Source of the DNA: Solirubrobacterales bacterium
Lineage (GTDB): Bacteria > Actinomycetota > Thermoleophilia > Solirubrobacterales > Solirubrobacteraceae
DNA length: 34,989 nt
Assembly: GCA_025964355.1 (NCBI GenBank)
Contig: JAOPZB010000126.1
Coordinates: forward strand, 1 to 34,989
Direction: 5' to 3'
Shown: positions 18,491 to 27,465 of the stretch, one piece after another
How the letters are laid out: every line of letters starts with the position of its first letter
Position numbering within the stretch: position 1 is the first letter of the stretch
Notes under the pieces: generated by a model
Told to the model about the DNA's origin: nothing
Database searches by the model: none
What the model saw: the letters and a program-made list of their open reading frames with translations, nothing else
Program-made: the position numbers and the translations under genes

Positions 18491-21253
18491 ATGAGCGCCG
18501 CGCGTCAGCCAATCGGAGTCATCGGCACCGGCTATGTCGGCCTGGTGACGGCGGCCGGCTTCGCCGAGCTCGGCAGCGACGTCTGGTGCGTGGACATCGA
18601 CGCCGAGAAGATCGAGCGCCTGCTTGCCGGCGAGGTGCCGATCTACGAGCCCGGGCTCGAGGAGCTGCTCGCGCGCAACTCCGAGCGCCTGCACTTCTCC
18701 ACCGACCTCGCGCCGGCGCTCGAGCATGCGCGGCTGCTGTTCGTCGCCGTGGGAACGCCGCCGACCTATTCCGGGGACGCCGACCTCTCCGCGGTGCACG
18801 CCGTCGTCGATGCGATCCCGGCATCAGATGCGCACGCGCTCGTGATGAAGTCGACGGTGCCCTGTGGCACAGGCGCGTCGCTCGCACGTGCGTTTCGCGA
18901 GCAGGGCAAGGATGGGCTCGGATACGTCTCCTGTCCGGAGTTTCTCAAGGAGGGCTCTGCCGTCAATGACTTCCTGCATCCCGACCGCGTCGTCGTGGGC
19001 GACGACCACGACTGGGCCGGCGACGCGGTCGTCGAGCTCTATGCGCCGCTGAATGCCCCGCTCGTGCGCACGGACGTCGCCAGCGCCGAGATGGTCAAGC
19101 TCGCTTCCAACGCCTTCCTCGCGACCAAGATCTCCTTCATCAACGAGATCGCCAACGTCTGCGAGGAGACCGGCGCCGACGTGGTCGAGGTTGCGCGCGG
19201 GATGGGACTCGACGACCGCATCGGGCCGAAGTTCCTGCAGGCGGGCATTGGGTTCGGCGGGTCGTGCTTCGCACGCGAGGAGACGGCGCTGGTCCGCTTG
19301 CACGGCCGCACGACGCTGCTGAGCTTCGAGCAGCTCTGGGATCGCCTCGGCCCGACTGGTGCTCACGTCGACTCTGCGGAAGCGCTGCGCGCCTACGGCG
19401 TCGGCTCGAGCACCGAGGTGCTGGAGCCAGACGGGCTCGAAGTGCTCTCCTGGGTCCGCGACGAGGAAGAACCGCGGTTTCTGCCGGTGATGGCACTGAC
19501 CAAGCGGCCGTACGGAGGTGAGCTGATCGAGGTTCGCACCAAGATGGGCCGTCGCGTTCGCACCACGCCAGACCATCCCTGGCTCGTCGGGGCCGGTCGC
19601 GGAGCTGAGACGACGGTAAAGCTGGCCTTCGAGTTGACCACACAGGATTGGGTGCCGCTGGCCGCAGCGCGCGCCGACCTTGGCCATAGCTCGGGCGCCC
19701 TTCTCCCCCTGGATTCGGCGCTCGAGCCGGCAGGCCTTGCGTTCGGCGATGTGATCGTGCGGATGCCGCGGGAGCGCATCGACGAGCTGGTCTCGCGCCC
19801 GATCGCGGCACGTCGATCGGTGTTCACGCACGCACGCGGCGCCGCCGCGCGGGCCGGAGACGTCAAGCGCAGTGGAGCGCTGCGCCTCGACGAGGCCCTG
19901 CGCGCTGATCTGCCATGGCACGAGGGCACCCTCGGAACGGCCACGAACGGCGCGTACCTGCCGACTGCCATCGCGATCGACGCCACGTTTTGGCGCGTGG
20001 TTGGTCTTTATCTGGCCGAGGGCAACGCTTCGTTCGAAGCGAACGGGACAACGAAGATCTACTGGTCGTTCCACCGGACGGCCGAGCAGCATCTCGTCGA
20101 GGAGGTGCTCGCTTTCTGGTCGAGTTACGGGGTGCGGGCAAGAGCCCGAAGATCAGCCACCGCGCACCAGGTCATCGTTCAGTCGCGGTTGCTCGGCGGC
20201 TTCTGGCGAGGAATGCTTGGCCTGGGACGCAACAGCTACGAGCAGCGCCTTCCTGACCTGATCTGGGATTCCCCGAGAGAGGACAAATGGGCGCTGCTCT
20301 CAGGCCTGTGGGAGGGAGACGGCTCATGGTCGCTCGTGAACGGCGGCCCGAGCGTGGTGCTGGATTTGGGCACCGTCTCCGACGAGCTGGCCGACGGCGC
20401 GCTCCGCCTGCTCGGGGACCTCGGAATCACGGCCTCCCGTCATATCGGTCGCACGAAGAAGTCCACGAAGGACACTCATTGGATCCGGATCAGCGGCGCC
20501 GACCAGATCGAACGTGCGATTGCGTTGGTGCCCGAGCGTGATCGGCCGGGCGTCCTCGCTGCGCTCGCTGCTCAGCGCAAGCGCATCGCACCCACGGGCT
20601 ATCGCCGCTTCGGGGCTGGTCCCTCTTGGGTGAGGATCTCCGAGCTCCGGCGGGAGCGCTATGACGGCAACGTCTATTCGCTCGAGGTTCCCTACTCTCA
20701 CACAGTCGTCACGAGCGGGGGCGTCACGACGTCCAACTGCTTCCCCAAGGATGTCGACGCGCTCAAGCAGCTGGCGGGCAACTCCGGCTATCACTTCCAG
20801 CTGCTGACCGCCGTGATCGAGGTCAACGAGCTGCAGAAGCGCCGAGTGATCGGCAAGCTGCACAAGCACCTCGGTGGGCTCGTCGGCAAGCGGGTCGCGC
20901 TGCTGGGCCTCGCCTTCAAGCCGAACACCGACGACATGCGCGAGGCCTCCTCACTCGTGCTCTCCGCGCGGCTGAACGCGGACGGGGCGGCGGTAAGCGC
21001 CTACGACCCCGTGGCCGAGGAGCAGGCGCGCAAGCTGGTCTCGGGAATCACGTTCGCCGACTCGCCGCTGAGCGCCGTGCGCGACGCCGACGCCGTCGTG
21101 CTGGTGACCGAGTGGCAGGAGCTGATCGAGCTCGACTGGGCCGAGGTCGCCGAGGCAATGAGCGGGGATCTCGTGATCGATGGCCGCAACGCGCTTGACC
21201 CGGAGGCCGTGCGCGCGGCCGGCCTCTCCTACGAGGGCATCGGCAGGCGGTGA
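18491..21253 (+). CDS. ugd: UDP-glucose 6-dehydrogenase precursor containing an intein
   Basis: The 920-residue precursor contains a 429-residue enzyme once residues 259-749 are removed, the usual length. It oxidises UDP-glucose to UDP-glucuronate with 2 NAD+. The N-terminal Rossmann fold has GVIGTGYVGLVTAAGFAELG; then SCPEFLKEGSAV-like, KLASNAFLATKISFINEIA, and FLQAGIGFGGS, where the intein starts. After the intein come CFPKDVDALKQL, GLAFKPNTDDMREA and the C-terminal domain ending in DGRNALDP. The rejoined GGS-CFPKD carries the catalytic cysteine, supplied by residue 750, the first residue after the intein. The enzyme should therefore be inactive before splicing. ATG 18491 begins at the dinucleotide-binding strand; the open frame upstream overlaps the DDN-like gene and is not protein-like. 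Confidence 0.95.
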   Translation: MSAARQPIGVIGTGYVGLVTAAGFAELGSDVWCVDIDAEKIERLLAGEVPIYEPGLEELLARNSERLHFSTDLAPALEHARLLFVAVGTPPTYSGDADLSAVHAVVDAIPASDAHALVMKSTVPCGTGASLARAFREQGKDGLGYVSCPEFLKEGSAVNDFLHPDRVVVGDDHDWAGDAVVELYAPLNAPLVRTDVASAEMVKLASNAFLATKISFINEIANVCEETGADVVEVARGMGLDDRIGPKFLQAGIGFGGSCFAREETALVRLHGRTTLLSFEQLWDRLGPTGAHVDSAEALRAYGVGSSTEVLEPDGLEVLSWVRDEEEPRFLPVMALTKRPYGGELIEVRTKMGRRVRTTPDHPWLVGAGRGAETTVKLAFELTTQDWVPLAAARADLGHSSGALLPLDSALEPAGLAFGDVIVRMPRERIDELVSRPIAARRSVFTHARGAAARAGDVKRSGALRLDEALRADLPWHEGTLGTATNGAYLPTAIAIDATFWRVVGLYLAEGNASFEANGTTKIYWSFHRTAEQHLVEEVLAFWSSYGVRARARRSATAHQVIVQSRLLGGFWRGMLGLGRNSYEQRLPDLIWDSPREDKWALLSGLWEGDGSWSLVNGGPSVVLDLGTVSDELADGALRLLGDLGITASRHIGRTKKSTKDTHWIRISGADQIERAIALVPERDRPGVLAALAAQRKRIAPTGYRRFGAGPSWVRISELRRERYDGNVYSLEVPYSHTVVTSGGVTTSNCFPKDVDALKQLAGNSGYHFQLLTAVIEVNELQKRRVIGKLHKHLGGLVGKRVALLGLAFKPNTDDMREASSLVLSARLNADGAAVSAYDPVAEEQARKLVSGITFADSPLSAVRDADAVVLVTEWQELIELDWAEVAEAMSGDLVIDGRNALDPEAVRAAGLSYEGIGRR
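19265..20737 (+). mobile_element. Class 1 intein with LAGLIDADG homing endonuclease, in frame in ugd
   Basis: 491 residues. Splicing elements: first residue Cys (TGC 19265, then FAREETALVRL, block A); block B TTPDHPW with TxxH (precursor T359, H362); block F NVYSLEVPYSHTVV; block G GGVTTSN ending in Asn (AAC 20735-20737), followed by Cys+1 of the host. The penultimate residue is Ser rather than the usual His. The endonuclease carries two LAGLIDADG-type helices, VVGLYLAEGN (acid E510) and LSGLWEGDGS (acid D610), so both acidic residues are intact. Codon use looks less GC-extreme than the exteins, in line with mobility. Ends are exact because flanking residues rejoin into GFGGSCFPKDVDAL. Confidence 0.95.
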
Positions 21254-21257
21254 GCCG

Positions 21258-22358
21258 TTGCAGGCGGTGATCCTCGTCGGGGGGGAGGGGACGCGCCTTC
21301 GCCCGCTGACATCGACCATGCCCAAGCCGGTCGTGCCGCTGGTCGATCGGCCGTTCATCGCCTTCATGCTCGACTGGCTGCGCCAGCACGGGGTCGACGA
21401 CGTGATCATGTCGTGCGGCTTCCTGGCCACCGCTGTGCGCGAGGCGCTGGGCGATGACTCCCGACTGGGGCTCAGGCTGCGCTTCGTCGAGGAGCCCGAG
21501 CCGCGTGGCACGGCGGGTGCGCTGAAGCTGGCCGAGCCGATGCTCGACGAGCGCTTTTTGATGCTCAACGGGGACGTCCTCACCGACATCGACCTCACCA
21601 GTCAGATGGCCCAGCACGAGGCGACCGGCGCGCGTGCCACGCTCGCCCTCGTCCCGGTTGCCGACCCGACGGCATACGGCGTCGTCCTGCTCGAGGAGGA
21701 CGGCTCCGTCCGCGAGTTCATCGAGAAGCCCAGCTCCGACAGGGTGCCTGGCAACCTGATCAGCGCCGGCGCCTACGTGCTCGAGCGCACCATCCTGGAG
21801 CTCGTCCCGCCGGACCGGAACATCTCCATCGAGCGCGAGATCTGGCCGCTGCTGGTTGGCGACGGGCTCTACGGCTTCGCGTCAGACAGCTACTGGCTGG
21901 ACATCGGCACGCCCGCTCGTTACCTGCAGGGGACGTTCGACATCATCGAGGGCAACGTCACGACGGCGGTGCGCGAGCGGCTTGGGGACGACTGGCTGGC
22001 GATCGACGACGGAGCCGTGCTGGAGGGGCGGGTCATCCCGCCGGCCGTGCTCGAGCGCGGCGTGCGGATCGCCGCCGGCGCGCACGTCGGCAGCCTCGTG
22101 GTTCTCGGCGCCGACGTCTCGATCGGCGCGGGCAGCACGGTGGAACGCGCGGTCGTGCTCGAGGGGACCCAGGTCGGCGAGGGATGCGAGCTGCGCGACT
22201 GCATCGTCGCGGCGCGCTGTCGCGTCGGGGACCGCAGCCGGATCACCGGCGGCGCGGTGCTCGGCGAGGGCGTCTCCGTCGGGGCTGACAACGTCATCAC
22301 CCGTGGGGCGCGTATCTTCCCTGGTGTCGCGCTGCCCGACGGCGCGATCGAATTCTAG
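21258..22358 (+). CDS. Sugar-phosphate nucleotidylyltransferase, mannose-1-phosphate guanylyltransferase type
   Basis: 366 residues. N-terminal nucleotidyltransferase domain with VGGEGTRLRPLT (7-18), PKPVVPLVDRPF and the FLMLNGDVLTDID metal site; the central VREFIEKP contains the sugar-contacting Glu-Lys. A C-terminal left-handed beta-helix (about 255-366, many hexapeptide repeats such as VLGADVSIGAGSTVERAVV) follows. The family makes GDP-mannose or related NDP-sugars; the exact base and sugar cannot be fixed by eye. TTG 21258 is chosen because the resulting MQAVILVGGEGTR is the standard N-terminus and GGCGG lies upstream; GTG 21267 is an alternative. It follows ugd by four bases. Confidence 0.87.
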   Translation: MQAVILVGGEGTRLRPLTSTMPKPVVPLVDRPFIAFMLDWLRQHGVDDVIMSCGFLATAVREALGDDSRLGLRLRFVEEPEPRGTAGALKLAEPMLDERFLMLNGDVLTDIDLTSQMAQHEATGARATLALVPVADPTAYGVVLLEEDGSVREFIEKPSSDRVPGNLISAGAYVLERTILELVPPDRNISIEREIWPLLVGDGLYGFASDSYWLDIGTPARYLQGTFDIIEGNVTTAVRERLGDDWLAIDDGAVLEGRVIPPAVLERGVRIAAGAHVGSLVVLGADVSIGAGSTVERAVVLEGTQVGEGCELRDCIVAARCRVGDRSRITGGAVLGEGVSVGADNVITRGARIFPGVALPDGAIEF

Positions 22359-22443
22359 ATATCACGCTCACGACGGCACCGGCGACCCTCACATACGACC
22401 CCATGGCCATGACTTCCACAGCCCGACAGGAGACGAGCACCAG

Positions 22444-23526
22444 ATGAGCGAAGGCAGCGTCACAGCCACACCTGCCGCACAAGAGCTCACGCGCGCGGCC
22501 ATCGCCCAGGTCGACGTGTCCGACCAGCTGGGCGACGTCCTTGCGCTCCCCGAGCATCTGCGCGACGCCGTGTGGCGGGTGGAGTCGGCCATCATGCAGG
22601 ACTGGGACACCTCCGACGGGCTCGTCGTCGCCGGGATGGGTGGCTCGGCGATCGGCGGCGCGCTGGCGCGGGCCGCGCTCGGCGACCATACCTCGCGGCC
22701 GATCTTCGTCACCCGCGCCTACGGCCTTCCGACCTGGACGACTCCCGACACGATGGTGCTCCTCGCGAGCTACTCGGGCGACACCGAGGAGACGCTGGCC
22801 TGCTACGAGTCGGCCGGCGCCCTCGGCGCCAAGCGCATGGTGGTCACGACCGGCGGCCGCCTCGGCGAGATGGCCCGCGCCGACGGCGTGCCCGTGATAC
22901 CGCTGCCGGCCGGGTTTCAGCCCAGGGCAGCCGTCGCCTACATGATCGTCGCCGCGCTCGAGGTCGCCGCCCTATCCGGCGCCGGGCCGCGACTGACCGC
23001 CGAGATCGACGTTGCGGCGTCGCATGTCGAGCAGCTGGTGGCCGAGTGGGGCCCCGACGCGCCCGAGGACTCGCTGGCCAAGGAAGTCGCGCGCCGTCTG
23101 CACGGCACGATCCCGGTCATCGCCGGCGCGGGGCTGACGACGCCGATCGCCTACCGCTGGAAGACGCAGATCAACGAGAACGCCAAGCAGCCCGCGTTCT
23201 CCCACGAACTGCCGGAGCTCGACCACAACGAGATCGCCGGCTGGGAAGGCGCGCGCGAGCTGGGACGCTTCGCCGCGGTTTTCCTCGACGACTCCGACGC
23301 CCACCCGCGGGTCAAGGAGAGGATGGATCTCACCGAGCGCCTGATAGCCGACAACGCCGTCGCCAGCTGCCGCCTGGAGACGCGCGGCGAGACGGCGATC
23401 GAGCGCGTCATCTCGCTCGTCCTGCTCGGCGATCTCGTCTCGATCTACCTCGCCGCGCTGCGCGGCGTTGATCCCGGGCCGGTGAAGGTGATCGACGAGC
23501 TCAAGGCCGCGCTCGCCCGACGCTAG
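22444..23526 (+). CDS. Bifunctional phosphoglucose/phosphomannose isomerase, SIS-domain
   Basis: 360 residues with two SIS domains, as in the archaeal/actinobacterial PGI-PMI family that interconverts fructose-6-phosphate with glucose- and mannose-6-phosphate. Signatures are VAGMGGSAIGGALAR (62-76), the phosphate-binding SYSGDTEETLACY, and KTQINENAKQPAFSHELPELDHNEI with the catalytic Glu and His. ATG 22444 follows CAGGAGACGAGCACCAG. Next to a nucleotidylyltransferase it would feed mannose-6-phosphate toward GDP-mannose; no phosphomannomutase is in the window. From memory, mycobacteria keep a similar SIS gene with their mannose genes in the wider sahH region. Confidence 0.9.
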   Translation: MSEGSVTATPAAQELTRAAIAQVDVSDQLGDVLALPEHLRDAVWRVESAIMQDWDTSDGLVVAGMGGSAIGGALARAALGDHTSRPIFVTRAYGLPTWTTPDTMVLLASYSGDTEETLACYESAGALGAKRMVVTTGGRLGEMARADGVPVIPLPAGFQPRAAVAYMIVAALEVAALSGAGPRLTAEIDVAASHVEQLVAEWGPDAPEDSLAKEVARRLHGTIPVIAGAGLTTPIAYRWKTQINENAKQPAFSHELPELDHNEIAGWEGARELGRFAAVFLDDSDAHPRVKERMDLTERLIADNAVASCRLETRGETAIERVISLVLLGDLVSIYLAALRGVDPGPVKVIDELKAALARR

Positions 23527-23540
23527 GCCCGATGGCGCTG

Positions 23541-23549
23541 TGCTACCTT
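23541..23549 (+). promoter_or_regulatory. Extended -10 promoter of ahcY
   Basis: TGC-TACCTT lies seven bases before the first base of the SAH aptamer, the same arrangement as TGC-TAGCCT before the ZTP aptamer of glyA. No clear -35 is visible. Confidence 0.6.
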
Positions 23550-23555
23550 CTTGGG

Positions 23556-25115
<1,560 letters not shown>

Positions 25116-25136
25116 CGCAAGCAGTCCGGGCGCGCG

Positions 25137-26126
25137 ATGAGAGCGATGGTCCTCGCGGCCGGTCTCGGCACGCGCCTGCGGCCGCTGACCTACGAGATCA
25201 CCAAGCCGATGGTGCCGGTGCTCGACAGGCCGGTCATGGAGCACATCGTCGACCTGCTCGACAGGCACGGCTTCGACGAGGTCATCGCGAACTTGCACTA
25301 CTTCCCGGAGACCATCAGCGAGCATTTCGGCGAGCGCCTGCGATATCACCTCGAGCCCGAGCTGCTCGGCACCGCCGGCGGTGTGCGCGCGTGCGCCGAC
25401 TTCTTCGGCGATGACGCCTTCCTCGTGATCTCCGGCGACGCGCTCACCGACATCGACCTGCGAGCCCTCGCGGCCAGGCACCGTGAGGCCGGCGGGATCG
25501 CGACGCTGGCCGTCAAGCAGGTGCCGGACACGAGGGAGTTCGGGGTCGTCCTGCACGACGACGACGGGCGCATCACCGGCTTTCAGGAGAAGCCCGAGCC
25601 CGAGGAGGCCCTCTCAGACCTCGGCAACTGCGGGATCTACGTCTTCGACCCCAAGATCTTCGACTACTTTCCCGCCCGCCCGTTCGTCGACTGGGCAAAG
25701 GACGTCTTCCCTGTGCTGCTCCAGAAGGATGTGCCGTTCTTCATCCATGAGCTCGACGAGTACTGGAACGACGTCGGCTCGCTGAGCGAGTTGCGCGAGG
25801 GCACCTTCGACGCCCTGCGCGGCGAGTTGCACCTGGAGATCGACGGTGAGGAGCTCTGGCCGGGCGTGATCGTCGCGGGAGAGTCGCCGCTGCACGAGGA
25901 CACCGAGATCGAAGCGCCGGCCTGGATCGGGCGCGACGTGCGGATCGGCGCCGGCGTGCGGCTGATGGGGCCGATCGTGCTCGGCGACGGAGCGATCGTC
26001 GGCGACCACTCCCAGCTGCGGGCGAGCATCGTCTTCCCGGGCACCGAGATCGCCGCGGACTCGATCCTGATCGGGGCGATCTGCGGGCACAGCGGCATCC
26101 TGCAGAGCCTGCGCAGCAGGCGCTAG
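25137..26126 (+). CDS. Second NDP-sugar pyrophosphorylase (mannose-1-P guanylyltransferase-like)
   Basis: 329 residues. Nucleotidyltransferase domain with LAAGLGTRLRPLT (6-18), TKPMVPVLDRPV, FLVISGDALTDIDL and FQEKPEPEE, then a shorter left-handed beta-helix (about 245-329). It is a paralogue of the enzyme at 21258 but differs clearly: AAGLGTR instead of VGGEGTR, and fewer hexapeptide repeats. It probably makes another NDP-sugar, or the two share GDP-mannose synthesis; specificity is not readable by eye. ATG 25137 gives MRAMVLAAG; ATG 25146 is possible. The 3' end converges on ctaG with an 11-base gap, and a GCCTGC-GCA-GCAGGC stem (26107-26121) lies in its last codons. Confidence 0.87.
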   Translation: MRAMVLAAGLGTRLRPLTYEITKPMVPVLDRPVMEHIVDLLDRHGFDEVIANLHYFPETISEHFGERLRYHLEPELLGTAGGVRACADFFGDDAFLVISGDALTDIDLRALAARHREAGGIATLAVKQVPDTREFGVVLHDDDGRITGFQEKPEPEEALSDLGNCGIYVFDPKIFDYFPARPFVDWAKDVFPVLLQKDVPFFIHELDEYWNDVGSLSELREGTFDALRGELHLEIDGEELWPGVIVAGESPLHEDTEIEAPAWIGRDVRIGAGVRLMGPIVLGDGAIVGDHSQLRASIVFPGTEIAADSILIGAICGHSGILQSLRSRR

Positions 26127-26137
26127 GGCAGCTCCGC

Positions 26138-26950
26138 TCAGACCAGGCCGTAGCGCTCGCGCCGCTGCTGCTCGCGCTCGGACTCCGTCAGCGCCCGCAC
26201 GAACAGCACGACCAGCGCGACTCCCATCACGATCGACTGCTCGACGGCCATGATCAGGCCCGCCAGAGACTGGTCTTCACCCGCGCTCAGGCCCCAGACC
26301 CGAGGCAGGTGCTCGTAGTAGGGGTAGAGCGCCGACGGCGCGAACGCCAGCGCCATGCCGAGCGCGCCGACGAACAGCTTGGTGGACGCCATATACACGA
26401 CCGGTCCCAAGCCCTGCAGGCGCATGCGCCCGCGGATCGGCGAGAGCAGATGCCACCAGTAGAGCGAGCCGGCGACCAGGAAGCTGAAGTGCTCGAGCAC
26501 GTGCACGAACGGGTGGCGCACGGCGAAGTCGTACGCCGACGGAACGTGCCAGGCCCAGATCACCGCGATGTAGAGGAAGACGGCGAACGCCGGATGCGCG
26601 AGAACGCCGGCGCGGCGCTCGAGGTCGTGGACGGTGCGCGTGACCGGCCGCAGGATCACCTTGGTGAAGGCGACAATGGCGAGGATCGGCACGAGATCCA
26701 GCAGCAGCATGTGCTGCACCATGTGCATGCAGAGCAGCTGGTCGGCGAGGGAGTCGACCGGCGAGACGAGCGCCGCGAGCGCGATCGCGACCGATCCGGC
26801 AAAGCAGCACAGCCGCCAGACCGGCGCCTCGGCCTCCCCGCGCGGGGAGGCCCTGCGCACCTGCCACCAGCGCCTGACGTAGACGCCGCTGACGAGCGCC
26901 GCGCCGATCAGCACGCCGGGGCTCAGCGTCCAGGTGATGTTCGCGCGCAT
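26138..26950 (-). CDS. ctaG: CtaG-like (caa3-type) cytochrome c oxidase assembly membrane protein
   Basis: 270 residues with seven or so membrane helices, matching the Caa3_CtaG family implicated in copper delivery to terminal oxidases. Family landmarks are the His/Met-rich helix LLCMHMVQHMLLLDLVP (a likely copper ligand set), HVLEHFSFLVAGSLYWW and the C-terminal EDQSLAGLIMAVEQ helix. ATG 26950 is preceded by GCAGCGGG; longer in-frame starts add unlikely polar residues. No oxidase subunit gene is in the window. It is transcribed away from hpf, and the two share a 92-base divergent promoter region. Confidence 0.88.
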   Translation of the reverse strand: MRANITWTLSPGVLIGAALVSGVYVRRWWQVRRASPRGEAEAPVWRLCCFAGSVAIALAALVSPVDSLADQLLCMHMVQHMLLLDLVPILAIVAFTKVILRPVTRTVHDLERRAGVLAHPAFAVFLYIAVIWAWHVPSAYDFAVRHPFVHVLEHFSFLVAGSLYWWHLLSPIRGRMRLQGLGPVVYMASTKLFVGALGMALAFAPSALYPYYEHLPRVWGLSAGEDQSLAGLIMAVEQSIVMGVALVVLFVRALTESEREQQRRERYGLV

Positions 26951-26975
26951 CCCGCTGCCATTTTGTCGAACCCGA

Positions 26976-27004
26976 TGGACATCCGCCTCGACCGGGCGTA
27001 GCAT
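26976..27004 (+). promoter_or_regulatory. Promoter of hpf
   Basis: TGGACA (26976-26981), a 17-base spacer and TAGCAT (26999-27004) make a near-consensus sigma-70-like promoter. RNA should start near 27011, giving a leader of about 32 nt with AGGGAG before ATG 27043. It may also drive the hydrolase gene downstream. Confidence 0.7.
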
Positions 27005-27042
27005 CCAGAAGGCCACAGAAAGACCACCGAAGGGAGCCTACG

Positions 27043-27417
27043 ATGCAGATTGACATCAAGGGTCGAAACGTCCCTGTCACCGACAGCATCCGCGCGCACG
27101 CGCAGCGTCGGCTGACGAAGGTCGAGCGCCAGGTCTCCGACCTCGCGCGCCTCGAGATCGAGATCTTCAAGGAGCCCAACCCGCGGGTAGCCGACCGCCA
27201 TGTGGCTGAGGCCACGCTCTACCTGAAGGGCGTGACGCTGCGCGCGCGGGACGCGTCGCCCGAGATGCTGCATTCGCTCAACCTGATGGTCGACGATCTG
27301 GCCAGGCAGGTGAAGCGCCACCGCGACAAACTTCGCCACCGCCGGGAGGCGCACGCGGCGGCCGCGCGGCAGGCGGCCCGCACGGCCGGACGCAGCGCCG
27401 CCCAGCCTTCGGTCTAG
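27043..27417 (+). CDS. hpf: Ribosome hibernation promoting factor, short form (HPF/YfiA family)
   Basis: 124 residues. The S30AE domain covers 1-100 (MQIDIKGRNVPVTDSIRAHA, then VAEATLYLKGVTLRARD and SLNLMVDDLARQVKRHRDKLRHRR), which binds the 30S decoding region in resting cells. The C-terminal dimerisation domain of long HPF, usual in actinobacteria and Firmicutes, is absent; instead there is an Ala/Arg-rich tail of about 20 residues. Hence 100S dimer formation by this protein alone is not expected by the known long-HPF mechanism. The ATG follows GAAGGGAGCCTACG. In Bacillus hpf sits directly before secA and prfB; here one gene is inserted. Confidence 0.88.
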   Translation: MQIDIKGRNVPVTDSIRAHAQRRLTKVERQVSDLARLEIEIFKEPNPRVADRHVAEATLYLKGVTLRARDASPEMLHSLNLMVDDLARQVKRHRDKLRHRREAHAAAARQAARTAGRSAAQPSV

Positions 27418-27443
27418 ACAGCCCCGCGTTTACCGATCGCCGC

Positions 27444-27461
27444 AGGCGGGTATTCCCGCCT
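27444..27461 (+). terminator. Stem-loop after hpf
   Basis: AGGCGGG (27444-27450) pairs with CCCGCCT (27455-27461) around TATT. There is no T-run, so termination is uncertain. The 3' strand ends four bases before ATG 27466 of the hydrolase gene and may also limit ribosome access there. Confidence 0.45.
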
Positions 27462-27465
27462 CCGG

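Noticed and set aside
18491-21253. ugd as two separate genes with an unrelated endonuclease gene between
   Set aside because: The frame is continuous, splice-junction residues (Cys1, Asn491, Cys+1) are in place, and the exteins rejoin into a standard GGSCFPKD.
21856-22443. N-terminal extension of the SIS isomerase over the end of the preceding gene
   Set aside because: This part of the frame is Arg/Ser-rich and lies out of frame over the beta-helix of the nucleotidylyltransferase; ATG 22444 has a ribosome binding site and normal N-terminus.
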